Shown: piece by piece, positions 15,372 to 23,694 of the stretch
Layout: every line of letters begins with the position of its first letter
How positions within the stretch are numbered: position 1 is the stretch's first letter
Assembly: GCA_019057775.1 (NCBI GenBank)
Contig: JAHLWT010000180.1
Location: forward strand, 1-30,971
Reading direction: 5' to 3'
DNA from: Promethearchaeota archaeon
Lineage (GTDB): Archaea > Asgardarchaeota > Lokiarchaeia > Sigynarchaeales > SOKP01
DNA: 30,971 nt
Notes under the pieces: generated by a model
Databases searched by the model: none
Seen by the model: the letters and a program-made list of their open reading frames with translations, nothing else
What the model was told of the DNA's origin: nothing
Made by a program: the position numbers and the translations under genes

Positions 15372-15776
15372 TTGAAGGTACTATATATTATGGAAAAAAA
15401 ACGATTAAATAAGAATTTCTTGGATAAGTTTAAAGATTATGATTTCTCGTTAATAAAAGAAACCAATATTTATTTGGTTGGATCAACAAGATATAAGGAT
15501 TATTTCATAGAAATTGAGTCAATTTTACAAATAAATTATAACAAATTAGTCTCAATATGCTCTGTTGATGGACTCTTAAATAAAGAAAGTTTTTCAAAAA
15601 ATGAATGGGAAAAGTTACAAGAAATAGCCTTGAAAAAGTTAGACAATTATGAATCAGTCTTGGTTATAAACGTGGATAATTATATTGGCGATCATTCACG
15701 AGAGGAAATAGAATACGTTAAAAATAGACTTCACAAGCCTGTTTATTATTTATCAGATTTGAAATTTGCTAATTAG
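15372..15776 (+). CDS. nucleoside 2-deoxyribosyltransferase-like protein
   Basis: The protein has YLVGSTRYKDYFIEIE near the start, a helix-rich middle, and ESVLVINVDNYIGDHSREEIEYVK near the end. This GSTR...N-x-x-x-YIG-x-x-(S/T)-R-x-E-I-x-Y-(A/V) pattern is that of small NDT-like proteins found in many phages and prokaryotes. They may act on (deoxy)nucleotides. The start is TTG 15372, or ATG 15390 for a shorter form beginning MEKKRLNK. It is divergent from the DNA methyltransferase, a typical phage or modification-island pairing. Confidence 0.7.
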   Translation: MKVLYIMEKKRLNKNFLDKFKDYDFSLIKETNIYLVGSTRYKDYFIEIESILQINYNKLVSICSVDGLLNKESFSKNEWEKLQEIALKKLDNYESVLVINVDNYIGDHSREEIEYVKNRLHKPVYYLSDLKFAN

Positions 15777-15924
15777 TTTCGATCTAAGTAAATTTAATTT
15801 AATCTTCGATGCTTGAAAATTATTAAATTGATGATGTCGCTATATTTTAAAGGAAGCGCTGAATTAAAGGTATAAGATTAAATTGTAAATGTAAAACTAA
15901 CAAAATTAAAGGTTCAAATTCAAA

Positions 15925-16908
15925 ATGGAATTGTTCCACGTTTTTTGGGACGAGCAAAGCAAATTATTTTTAGAATTCAAAAAAGATGAGAATGAAAAAC
16001 AGTTGATCCTTCCTAATAAGATAAAACGTTTAACTTTACAATTTGAAATATTTAGATTCTTAAAACAAGAGATATATTACAGAGATCCTCCCTATTTAAT
16101 TGCTGTTAAAAAAATATATCATTCAGCAGAATCACTTTCATTTTCATTTGAATTGGATGAATTGAAGAATTTTGATGATCTTCAAATTAAAATCTTAAAA
16201 ATAACAATTTTCTTGTATTCGGGGCAACGATTTGAATACCATATAACTCAAAATTTTAAAATTACAGATATTAGTATAAATGAGGATTGTTATTCTGGAC
16301 TCGAGTATGAAAATCTGAAGTTAGCAAAAAACGTTAAAAATAAGGTTACTTATGAGAAGAAAATACAAAAAATAAAGACAATTATACATGAAAGCATTGA
16401 AAAACAAACAGTTATATATGAAAATAACCAATTTGAAAAACTCTCTGAGGATAGTTCCCTTATATCTTTAATAAGTGAAAGTAATAAAACTTTAAGAAGG
16501 ATCGAACAAGAATTAAAGACTCTTTCCTCTTCGATGAGTCAAATGCCGCAAAATTACAGTCAATTTATTCCGTCTGTGCCTATGAGAAGATCATCTGAAC
16601 CTGGAATTGAAAGAATTAAAAGGCCTACAAAACCAGTTTATATACAAGGGCAAATGCCATCTAGTAAATTAATGGTAATTAAAGAAATGAAATCTATTTT
16701 TAGAAATAACCTAGAAAATAATTCTGATTTTAATATCAAAGAGATTTTAAAGCCGTTAGCAGAAGAAGAACTAAATTTAATGATCCTTGATGATGAAGAA
16801 TTAGCAAAAAAAGAAGAAATTGCTATTCAAAATCAATTCAAGAGACTTAAAGAACAACATAAAAAGGAAATCCAGTTAGAAAATTTAAAACAACCAAATA
16901 ACAGATAA
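15925..16908 (+). CDS. hypothetical coiled-coil protein, 327 aa
   Basis: No family recognised. The N-terminal 140 residues look like a beta-rich domain (ELFHVFWDEQSKLFLEF, SLSFSFELDEL, KITIFLYSGQRFEYHI). Residues about 145-215 are helical with heptads (SESNKTLRRIEQELKTLSSS), then comes a Pro/Arg/Met linker (around 220-245), and the last 80 residues form charged helices. It is cytoplasmic. It stands alone, upstream of the GPN gene. Confidence 0.65.
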   Translation: MELFHVFWDEQSKLFLEFKKDENEKQLILPNKIKRLTLQFEIFRFLKQEIYYRDPPYLIAVKKIYHSAESLSFSFELDELKNFDDLQIKILKITIFLYSGQRFEYHITQNFKITDISINEDCYSGLEYENLKLAKNVKNKVTYEKKIQKIKTIIHESIEKQTVIYENNQFEKLSEDSSLISLISESNKTLRRIEQELKTLSSSMSQMPQNYSQFIPSVPMRRSSEPGIERIKRPTKPVYIQGQMPSSKLMVIKEMKSIFRNNLENNSDFNIKEILKPLAEEELNLMILDDEELAKKEEIAIQNQFKRLKEQHKKEIQLENLKQPNNR

Positions 16909-16976
16909 AGTTTTATTTAATCACCAGAATTATATCATTTATCAAAAACTTAATGAATTACGATGTATTCTATTTT

Positions 16977-16994
16977 GAAAAACTTTTAATTATT
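16977..16994 (+). promoter_or_regulatory. BRE/TATA-like promoter for the GPN-loop gene
   Basis: GAAAAACTTTTAATTATT lies 45-63 bases before ATG 17040 and matches the motif at 4287 and 21498. AGAGG (17026-17030) is the ribosome-binding site. Confidence 0.45.
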
Positions 16995-17039
16995 TCCTAA
17001 TATTCGGATATAAGAAAGGCTTTAAAGAGGTAGATAAAT

Positions 17040-17816
17040 ATGTTATTGAATTATTTTATAGGAACAGCTGGTAGCGGTAAAAGCACTTTAACTGGTGAAA
17101 TGAAAAACTATGTTATCAACAGAAATCCAGAAACTTCTGCTATTACATTAAATCTAGATCCTGGTGTAAGAGCAATTCCTTATAACCCCGATATAGATAT
17201 AAGAGATTTTATTATTCTCGAAGAAGTTATGGACGAATATGGATTAGGTCCTAATGGAGCAATGATTCTAGCATCAGATTTAATGGTGAACTTCTTAGAT
17301 GATTTAAAAGATGAGATCGATGAGTATAATCCAGATTGGATTTTTGTAGATACCGCAGGGCAGCTTGAACTTTTTGCTTTTAGAGAAACAGGCCCTCTTA
17401 TTGCAAGTACTTTAGGTTTTGGGTCTATTCAAAGAGCAGTCACATTCCTTTTTGATTCTCATTTTGTTCTGAGACCAAATGGCTTTATTTCTACATTACT
17501 TTTAGCTGCTTCTGTTCAATTTCGGTTTAAAAATATATCTCAGATAAATTTGTTATCTAAAGTTGATTTATTAGATGAAGATCAAATTGACATGATTGTT
17601 AATTGGAGTCAAGATTTCAGAGCTCTAGAAGATTCTACGAATGAAAGAGAAAAGGGATTAATTAGAGAATTATCAATGTTAATTTCTGAAGTGTTTATCG
17701 CATTAGGTTCGACTTCAGAAATAATACCTTGTTCAGTAAAGGAAGCAAATGGATTAGATATGTTATTTGGATATTTACAAAGAGTTTTTGATTCAGATGA
17801 GTCTAAATTTTATTAA
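17040..17816 (+). CDS. GPN-loop GTPase
   Basis: The P-loop GTAGSGKST lies at residues 8-16 and the diagnostic Gly-Pro-Asn insertion (GLGPNGAM) at 70-72. DTAGQLELF (104-112) is the G3 motif and SKVD stands for the G4 motif. GPN GTPases form tight dimers; in eukaryotes they help assemble and import RNA polymerase II, and archaea generally have one. Length (258) is standard. The start is supported by AGAGG nine bases upstream. A sugar-nucleotide gene follows 24 bases later in the same direction and may be co-transcribed. Confidence 0.93.
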   Translation: MLLNYFIGTAGSGKSTLTGEMKNYVINRNPETSAITLNLDPGVRAIPYNPDIDIRDFIILEEVMDEYGLGPNGAMILASDLMVNFLDDLKDEIDEYNPDWIFVDTAGQLELFAFRETGPLIASTLGFGSIQRAVTFLFDSHFVLRPNGFISTLLLAASVQFRFKNISQINLLSKVDLLDEDQIDMIVNWSQDFRALEDSTNEREKGLIRELSMLISEVFIALGSTSEIIPCSVKEANGLDMLFGYLQRVFDSDESKFY

Positions 17817-17840
17817 TATATCACTTTTGGTTTAAAAAAA

Positions 17841-18938
17841 TTGAAAATAATAGGGCCAATCGCGGGAATAGGGAGTAGATTACGTCCCTTTACTTTAAGT
17901 AAGCCTAAAGCATTCTTAACGGTGGCTGGAAAAACAGTCCTAGATCATATTCTCCTTAAATTTACTAATACTTTTGATTCAGATACGGAATTAATTTTAA
18001 TTGTTGGTTATAAAAAGCGACAAATAATGGATTACGTAAGATCAAATTATAATGATAAATTTAAGTTAACATTTATAGAACAGATTCCACGAGGTTATAA
18101 AGAAGGGGTCCCATTTTACTGGGGTCTTGGTGAAGCTGTCTATTTAGCACACACAAGATTTAAACAACGGAAATTAAAAAACTCAGAAGAAGATAAAAGG
18201 AATGGTTCTCTAATTTTTTTAGGTGATATGATACCTTTTGATGAATACTCATATCTTATGTATAAATATTGGGCATCTGATGTTGATGGAATTATTACGG
18301 TGATGAAAGTGCCCAAGAAAGAGGCTAAGTCTTACGGTGTTGTAAAGGTTGATAAAAATAATCGTATTTTAGAGTTAATTGAAAAACCAAAAGAATTTAT
18401 ATCAGATTTAGCAATCGCGGGTATATATTCATTTTCTAACACTGCAACACTCGCCCTTTTCAAGAATTTAAAAGAAAAATTAGACCAAAGAAATGACGAA
18501 TCTAAAGAGGTTTATATGACTGAAAGTTTACAAGGTCTTGTTAGCCAAGGTTTTAAAATAGCAGCTGTTGAATTAAAACAAGGAATTTTAGATTTTGGAA
18601 GGCCTTCTGAACTTTTAAATGGCAATAGATACCTATTAGAGCAGAATTATATTAGAACAGAAGATTTTCAAGAATTAAACATAACTGTTGAAAACTCTTT
18701 CTTAAAGAACCCATTTTTCATAGGTAAAAATACTAAAATAATAAATTCTGTCCTTGGGTCATATATTTCTATTGGTGATAACTCATATATAGAAAATTGT
18801 ATTCTAAAAAACTGCGTTATCGAAAAAAACGTTCAATTAAGAAACATAATATCAAAAAATTCCATAATAGGCAGCAACGTTATTGTTGAAAATTTGACAA
18901 AAGATAATTTGATAATTGGGGATAAAAGTATTTATTGA
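17841..18938 (+). CDS. sugar-1-phosphate nucleotidyltransferase with left-handed beta-helix tail
   Basis: The N-terminal nucleotidyltransferase domain starts GPIAGIGSRLRPFTLSKPKA, the NTP-binding loop of the GlmU/RmlA/GalU family. FLGDMIPFDE holds the metal-binding Asp and EKPKEFISDLAIAGIYSF the sugar-binding region. From about residue 275 hexapeptide-like repeats (IGKNTKIINSVLGSYISIG) form a left-handed beta helix, as in archaeal GlmU-like or glucose-1-phosphate enzymes. It makes an activated sugar, probably for glycan or glycolipid synthesis; the exact sugar and nucleotide are unknown. The start is TTG 17841; the motif begins at residue 5, so no upstream residues are needed. Confidence 0.87.
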   Translation: MKIIGPIAGIGSRLRPFTLSKPKAFLTVAGKTVLDHILLKFTNTFDSDTELILIVGYKKRQIMDYVRSNYNDKFKLTFIEQIPRGYKEGVPFYWGLGEAVYLAHTRFKQRKLKNSEEDKRNGSLIFLGDMIPFDEYSYLMYKYWASDVDGIITVMKVPKKEAKSYGVVKVDKNNRILELIEKPKEFISDLAIAGIYSFSNTATLALFKNLKEKLDQRNDESKEVYMTESLQGLVSQGFKIAAVELKQGILDFGRPSELLNGNRYLLEQNYIRTEDFQELNITVENSFLKNPFFIGKNTKIINSVLGSYISIGDNSYIENCILKNCVIEKNVQLRNIISKNSIIGSNVIVENLTKDNLIIGDKSIY

Positions 18939-19080
18939 TACTCTTTCCCTGTGGTTTATATCAGAATGTCTATTATAACTTCTGAATAATATAGACAAAT
19001 ATTAATTTTCGAAATATTATAATAATAATCAATCATAACAAGATTGATAATACTTTTAAAAATTCTTTCAATGATTGAGT

Positions 19081-20463
19081 ATGCCATATCATATTGCTTT
19101 TGATATTTCTCATAAACCAAGAGGTAAGATTGATGATAATCTTACAGAACTACGGGATTCTTTAAACTCAAATGATTTTACGTGTTATAATTTTTTAGAA
19201 GTGCCGATCACTGAAGATTCTTTAAAACCATACGACATTTTAGTTTTTGTTTGTCCTGATTTTACGAGAATTTCTTCGCACGAAATTACCGCTATTGTTA
19301 ATTGGGTTAAGAATTCCGGTGGCGGATTGTTGTTATTATCACATGCGGGTGGCGATAAGGGTAGAGGTAGCAATTTATCTGAAATTTCAGAACAATTTGG
19401 AATTGCATTTGAAAATGATCAAGTTTTAGATGAAAGAACTAATCTAGGTTTAGAAAACATTCCTTTAATTTCGGCTTTTAATATTCTCCATCCAATAACT
19501 TCAGAAATAGATGAATTATGTTATAGATCTGGATGTTCGCTTACAATCATTGGAAGTGGAGCATTTTCTATAGCGGACTCTAATGAAACTTCAGAACCTT
19601 TTTCATGTCCTCTAATGTGTGTAACAGAATCAGGCATTGGAAGAGTTTGTTGTATTGGAAGTTATGAAATGTTTAGGGATAAAATTGGTGGCGGTTTCCA
19701 GTGTAATGAGCACCCGAGATTAGCATTAAATATTTTTCAATGGTTACTATCGGATTACCGTATGGAATTAAGGACAAAAGCTGATACTGATGCCCCCATC
19801 CCTCAGATAATTAAAGATTCTACTCAAATAAAAGAGCAGCAGGCAAATTCAACAAACTTTCTTTATAAAGATGAGACTTCAAGTGATATTGGAGTCACAA
19901 TTAATATTTCGAATAATCGGGAATTAGTTGCTTTATTAAAAACTTTCCAAAATCAAATAAACTCAACTAAAAAAATCATTGATAAATTAGTGGAAACAGC
20001 TATATCCGCTGAGGCTAAAGAGAATGAATCGATAAACACAGAAATTAGTCAAAATACTATAGTAACTCTACCAGAAAATCAAATATATACTGAATTACAA
20101 ACAGAGATAAGAGATGAAATAATAATTGAAAAAAATAGAGAAGAAGAACCAGTGTTAACAAGCTTACCACCAAAACCGGCAAGTTTGAAAAAGGTTCTTT
20201 TGGGGGATAATACAGACTTAACCTTAAAACCAGCACCTAAACTTAAAACTAAAGCGAAATCAAAAAAAGAGTTAAAAGACGAAAAAGCAGTTCTGCAAAG
20301 TTCTGCAAATTCTGTTGAAGATCTTTTGAATTTTATCGATAAAAAACATACTTCAGGAAAGTTAAATGATGACGAATACAATAAGCGTTCAAAGAAATTA
20401 CAAAGCGATTTAAAGAAAAGTAGGAAGAGGATTAAACTCCTCGATAAACTCCTAGAAAAATAG
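19081..20463 (+). CDS. GIFT/IFT52-like domain protein with basic coiled-coil tail
   Basis: The first 225 residues form a Rossmann-like, GATase1-type domain: HIAFDISHKPRGKIDDNLTE, then DILVFVCPDFTRISSHEITA, SGGGLLLLSHAGGDKG, and SEISEQFGIAFENDQVLDER. This succession (FDxSH, disordered turn, VFxxPxxxF..E, GGxLLxLxxxGG, N-L--L---GI----D-V-D) is what IFT52 shows in its N-terminal GIFT domain, also found in prokaryotic ABC-associated proteins. A central Ser/Glu/Thr-rich linker follows. The final 90 residues contain KLKTKAKSKKE and a helical hairpin SVEDLLNFIDKKHTSGKLND...SKKLQSDLKKSRKR. I chose ATG 19081 over TTG 19075. The role is not known. Confidence 0.68.
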   Translation: MPYHIAFDISHKPRGKIDDNLTELRDSLNSNDFTCYNFLEVPITEDSLKPYDILVFVCPDFTRISSHEITAIVNWVKNSGGGLLLLSHAGGDKGRGSNLSEISEQFGIAFENDQVLDERTNLGLENIPLISAFNILHPITSEIDELCYRSGCSLTIIGSGAFSIADSNETSEPFSCPLMCVTESGIGRVCCIGSYEMFRDKIGGGFQCNEHPRLALNIFQWLLSDYRMELRTKADTDAPIPQIIKDSTQIKEQQANSTNFLYKDETSSDIGVTINISNNRELVALLKTFQNQINSTKKIIDKLVETAISAEAKENESINTEISQNTIVTLPENQIYTELQTEIRDEIIIEKNREEEPVLTSLPPKPASLKKVLLGDNTDLTLKPAPKLKTKAKSKKELKDEKAVLQSSANSVEDLLNFIDKKHTSGKLNDDEYNKRSKKLQSDLKKSRKRIKLLDKLLEK

Positions 20464-20509
20464 GAGGATCTTAAAACAACCTCGAGTATTTTACGATAAG
20501 ATTAAAATA

Positions 20510-20929
20510 TTATTTGATAATATCTGTTATAAAACAAGTTTCTACTATTTTAACACCATCTATTTGAGATATTTTTTCTTCAATTAAAGGATTAAAATGT
20601 TCAATTGAAGGGATTTCTACCTTCATAAATAACCCACAATCTCCTGAAAGTCTCCAAATATCGGTGATTTCTTCTATTTCTAATAATTCTCTTAAAATTT
20701 TTTTAATCTCTTTAAAATCTGGTTCAACTTTTATGGTAGCTCTTGTACGTGGTTTATTATCAATGTTATATTCAATGGTAAATTTTTTTATGACGCCCTC
20801 GTCATTTAACTTCTTAACTCTGCGCCTTACTGTGGCTTCAGTTTTTCCAACCTTGTGAGAAATATCATTAAATGACATTCGACTATTCTCTTTTAATAAT
20901 TCTAGTATTTTTAGATCGACAATATCCAT
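20510..20929 (-). CDS. Lrp/AsnC-family transcriptional regulator
   Basis: The winged helix-turn-helix, residues 1-55 (DIVDLKILELLKENSRMSFN, KVGKTEATVRRRVKKLNDEG), is followed by a RAM/AsnC-type ligand domain (ATIKVEPDFKEIKKILRELL, DIWRLSGDCGLFMKVEI). At 139 residues it is the usual single-HTH, single-RAM size. Such proteins sense amino acids or act as global regulators. The target is unknown; it is convergent with the GIFT-like gene. Confidence 0.9.
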   Translation of the reverse strand: MDIVDLKILELLKENSRMSFNDISHKVGKTEATVRRRVKKLNDEGVIKKFTIEYNIDNKPRTRATIKVEPDFKEIKKILRELLEIEEITDIWRLSGDCGLFMKVEIPSIEHFNPLIEEKISQIDGVKIVETCFITDIIK

Positions 20930-21210
20930 GAGATTACAATTTTTTTTTAAAAATTATTATTATTAAATATTAATAATCATTTATCATATTTTTCTTTTTC
21001 AAAACTTCAATTATGTTCGGTTTCTGCAAAAGTTTGTTGATATATTTATAATATAATGTTTAAAAATCACTATTTTGATTTATCAATATATTAATATTAA
21101 AAAATTAATTCATTTTCTTAGAAAAAATTGAATTTGCTTATGTTTGAGTTATAGGTGAGACAAATTTTTCTCTAATTTCTATTACTTAGGCTAAAATTAA
21201 ATCCATTTAG

Positions 21211-21454
21211 TTATCATTCAATCCAAAGATATTCGCTAGAAAATTATAAGTACTTTCTTCTTTCATTGCTTTGAACCATTTCGAAATCCCTTTAAAATTA
21301 ATCAGAAATAACTTATTTTCATCATCCCAATCAATTGTGTTGTGGATTCACTAATATTGATTTTCAAAAGTATTCCTAATTCCCAGCCGTCAAAAGATTC
21401 CAAATCTAATATTGGGGTAGGATCAATTTATCCCTTTACAAATGATTTTAACAT
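21211..21454 (-). pseudogene. decayed minus-strand gene of about 80 codons
   Basis: Starting at ATG 21454 the frame reads MLKSFVKG, a TAA stop (21428-21430), then IDPTPILDLESFDGWELGIL to a second break. In the next frame it continues NTIDWDDENKLFLINFKGIS and WFKAMKEESTYNFLANIFGL up to TAA 21211. Protein-like content in two frames joined by one stop and one frameshift indicates a recently inactivated gene or sequencing errors. The family is unknown. Confidence 0.55.
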
Positions 21455-21497
21455 TGCTAGTCTCTATAATAGGGGCGAAAACTGTGGTATTATACCG

Positions 21498-21516
21498 ATA
21501 AAAACCTTTTAATATT
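21498..21516 (+). promoter_or_regulatory. BRE/TATA-like promoter for the TrmB-like gene
   Basis: ATAAAAACCTTTTAATATT lies about 55-70 bases before ATG 21570, matching the motif at 4287 and 16977. It predicts a start near 21538 and a leader of about 30 bases. Confidence 0.45.
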
Positions 21517-21569
21517 ATCAATAAGATTATTCTTTAATTATTACAAAAAATTTTTAAGAATGTGAAGGA

Positions 21570-22370
21570 ATGTCAAAAGAGATCCCCGAAAATGTTAAAG
21601 TATCATTACGGTCAATTGGCCTTACTGACTATGAAATCTCAATTTACCTCACATTGATAAGTAAAGGACCAATGGATGCAAGAGAACTTTCTGATGCTTC
21701 TGGTGTCCCTTACTCTAGAATATATAATATCCTAACTCAATTAGAAAAAGAAAAGATGTGGATTATTAAGGAAGAAGAAAGTCGACCATCTCGGTACTTT
21801 GCTAAATCGCCTGATGAGGCCCTCATTATAGCAAAAAAACAATATAATGATAGTTTTTCTGAACATTCAAATAAAATAATTCATACTTTAAGACCAATTT
21901 ATCAATCACATGATACTCCAATAAAAATTGCTTTATACGTCCATCGAGGAAGGGATGTTTGTATTAATAGGGCATTATCCTTGATAAATCTAGCAAAAAC
22001 ATCTCTCTATATTGTTTCTACTCAATTCGAGTTTTTGGATGTGTTTTATGAAGATACGAAAAAGGCTAGAGCTCGTGGAGTCACCGATATTAGACTTTTG
22101 GTGGAAGCAAAAGCCCTAGAAGATAAAAAATTTCGAAATCTCCTCAAAAAATATAATTCAATTAGTGAAATAAGGTGGAGAGATCAGATTTTTGGCAGCT
22201 CTGTTATTATAGATGAGGGAGAAGGAGCATTTGTTTTGCTCTCGGAGAGTTTTTTTCCTAATAAACCATCCTACTTCGGTGTACTAACGGATCATGTAGC
22301 TTTTGGCCCTGCATCATTATATTATTTTGACTATCTTTATAAAACAGCGGAAGATGTTAATATAAATTAA
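21570..22370 (+). CDS. TrmB-family transcriptional regulator
   Basis: The N-terminal winged helix (LRSIGLTDYEISIYLTLISK, then DARELSDASGVPYSRIYNIL) is typical of TrmB, and a following PSRYFAKSPDEAL linker leads into a 150-residue alpha/beta domain like the PLD-like sensor of TrmB (KTSLYIVSTQFEFL, ITDIRLLVEAKAL-type strand, GSSVIIDEGEGAFVLLSE). TrmB proteins bind sugars and repress or activate transport and metabolic genes. Length (266) is standard. It faces the minus-strand iron-sulfur/gamma-glutamyltransferase cluster, which it may control, but this is inference from position. Confidence 0.87.
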   Translation: MSKEIPENVKVSLRSIGLTDYEISIYLTLISKGPMDARELSDASGVPYSRIYNILTQLEKEKMWIIKEEESRPSRYFAKSPDEALIIAKKQYNDSFSEHSNKIIHTLRPIYQSHDTPIKIALYVHRGRDVCINRALSLINLAKTSLYIVSTQFEFLDVFYEDTKKARARGVTDIRLLVEAKALEDKKFRNLLKKYNSISEIRWRDQIFGSSVIIDEGEGAFVLLSESFFPNKPSYFGVLTDHVAFGPASLYYFDYLYKTAEDVNIN

Positions 22371-22440
22371 CTCCCATTTAATATTTTAGTCGATATTTCA
22401 CTTTATATAGGGAATTAGTTATAAAAAAATAGAAATTAAA

Positions 22441-22719
22441 TTACCATTTAATACTAATAGCCTTTTCAGGACAAATTTCTACACATTTAAAACAACCACT
22501 GCAAAGGGATCCCCAAATGGGGGTAATTCGCCAATCCTGAGGATCATACGGGTCATCTTGTTTTTTTTCAGTTCCAATTGTTTCGTGCAAAATGAAGACT
22601 GCAGGATCACATGTCCTTAAGCATAGTCCACAATTTCTGGGATCAACTTTTCCTTTCTCACCACACTTAGAATAATCAATTTTAATTTTAGTTCTCTTCC
22701 TTTTTTTTATTTTACTCAT
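22441..22719 (-). CDS. ferredoxin-like 2x[4Fe-4S] protein
   Basis: A basic N-terminal tail (KIKKRKRTKIKI) is followed by two cluster-binding runs: KCGEKGKVDPRNCGLCLRTC, with an enlarged first spacing, and CSGCFKCVEICPEKAI, a standard CxxCxxCxxxCP. A 92-residue protein of this type carries electrons between soluble enzymes. The AGGTGAT ribosome-binding site overlaps the stop codon of the preceding gene eight bases upstream, so the two are probably translated from one mRNA and may act together. Confidence 0.85.
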   Translation of the reverse strand: MSKIKKRKRTKIKIDYSKCGEKGKVDPRNCGLCLRTCDPAVFILHETIGTEKKQDDPYDPQDWRITPIWGSLCSGCFKCVEICPEKAISIKW

Positions 22720-22727
22720 GAAATCAC

Positions 22728-23597
22728 CTAGTATTTACCAGTAAATCCAGGATATTCTTCTCTGGGGATTAATTTTAAAGCATCATTTTTACATGCATGC
22801 CGACAGACACCACACCCAAAACATTTATTATAATCTATTATAACTCTATTCATTGAAGGAATATATCGCATAGCATTTAATTGACACATTGAAACACATG
22901 ATTTACAACCTTGGCATTTGTCTTGATCAATTTGGATAATGTATTCTGCCTTATACATAACTTCTATACCGAAGTTAGATCTTAAGGTAAATGCTCCACA
23001 CTCTGGACTTTCACAAGAACATACCGCATTTATATACGGTATTGGCTGAAACCAGACACTAGAAATATACCCTTTCTTGTTAAACTCTTCTAATTTCTCA
23101 ATGGCAGTCTCCCGGTCAATCCTTACGGTTCGATCTTTTGGGATAAAACGAGGAAGTTTTTCTAATACTTCTGAGAGTACCCCAAAATTTATGCAGACAG
23201 CTTCTTTTTTTTTCCTCTGCATCCATCGACACATACAATAATTGCAAATTATTGGTTCAGCAGCTAACTCTGACATGATTATCTGAGCATCTTCTAATGG
23301 AATAACTTGACCAAAATGACCGTCAGCTCGTATAGGATTCCTTTTTTTCTTCTGGCTATGTATCATATTTTCAGCTTTCCAACGGAGAATTTTCCCAATA
23401 ATAGGTAATTTCAATTTATATCCTAAATCTTTTGATGAAAAACCCATAATTTTTCTAATATAAACTTGTTCAAAATTCCTCCATTGCTCGGTTAAGTAAT
23501 CCTTCATATTTTCTTCTTCAGCAAGCTCATTAGAGTAATTTTTAGCATTCATATACCATTTTTTACCTGCTCCATGAGACATGCACCATTTACACAT
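22728..23597 (-). CDS. 4Fe-4S protein with extra cysteine motifs
   Basis: Two C-terminal ferredoxin-type clusters (CQGCKSCVSMCQLNAM and CFGCGVCRHACKNDAL) follow a region with additional Cys groups: CNYCMCRW near residue 118, and CSCESPECG near 195. The N-terminus MCKWCMSHGAGKKWYMNAKN has a CxxC as well. The N-terminal half has no fold I can name. The additional cysteines may bind another cluster or a metal. It probably passes electrons to or from the downstream ferredoxin; the partner enzyme is not in the window. Confidence 0.78.
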   Translation of the reverse strand: MCKWCMSHGAGKKWYMNAKNYSNELAEEENMKDYLTEQWRNFEQVYIRKIMGFSSKDLGYKLKLPIIGKILRWKAENMIHSQKKKRNPIRADGHFGQVIPLEDAQIIMSELAAEPIICNYCMCRWMQRKKKEAVCINFGVLSEVLEKLPRFIPKDRTVRIDRETAIEKLEEFNKKGYISSVWFQPIPYINAVCSCESPECGAFTLRSNFGIEVMYKAEYIIQIDQDKCQGCKSCVSMCQLNAMRYIPSMNRVIIDYNKCFGCGVCRHACKNDALKLIPREEYPGFTGKY

Positions 23598-23694
23598 TTG
23601 TAAACTCTCTCTTTTAACTTATGATTAATATCGTTATTTTAGATTAATTGTTAATATATATAAAATTTATACTTTACTCATTCAATTTTATGAT

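Larger units (their letters stand above)
20930..21569. other. 640-base gap with a decayed gene and a promoter
   Basis: The gap between the Lrp gene and the TrmB-like gene holds one recognisable decayed ORF (21211-21454, minus strand) and the promoter motif at 21498. The rest (20940-21200) is AT-rich with no ORF or hairpin that I can support. Confidence 0.6.

Noticed and set aside
21428..21430. Stop inside the 21211-21454 ORF as a recoded Sec codon
   Set aside because: It is TAA, not TGA, there is also a frameshift, and no SECIS-like hairpin lies downstream on the minus strand.
22728..23597. Extra cysteine groups in the Fe-S protein as a sign of missed selenocysteine residues
   Set aside because: The ORF is open with Cys codons throughout and has no in-frame UGA; no SECIS-like hairpin follows it.
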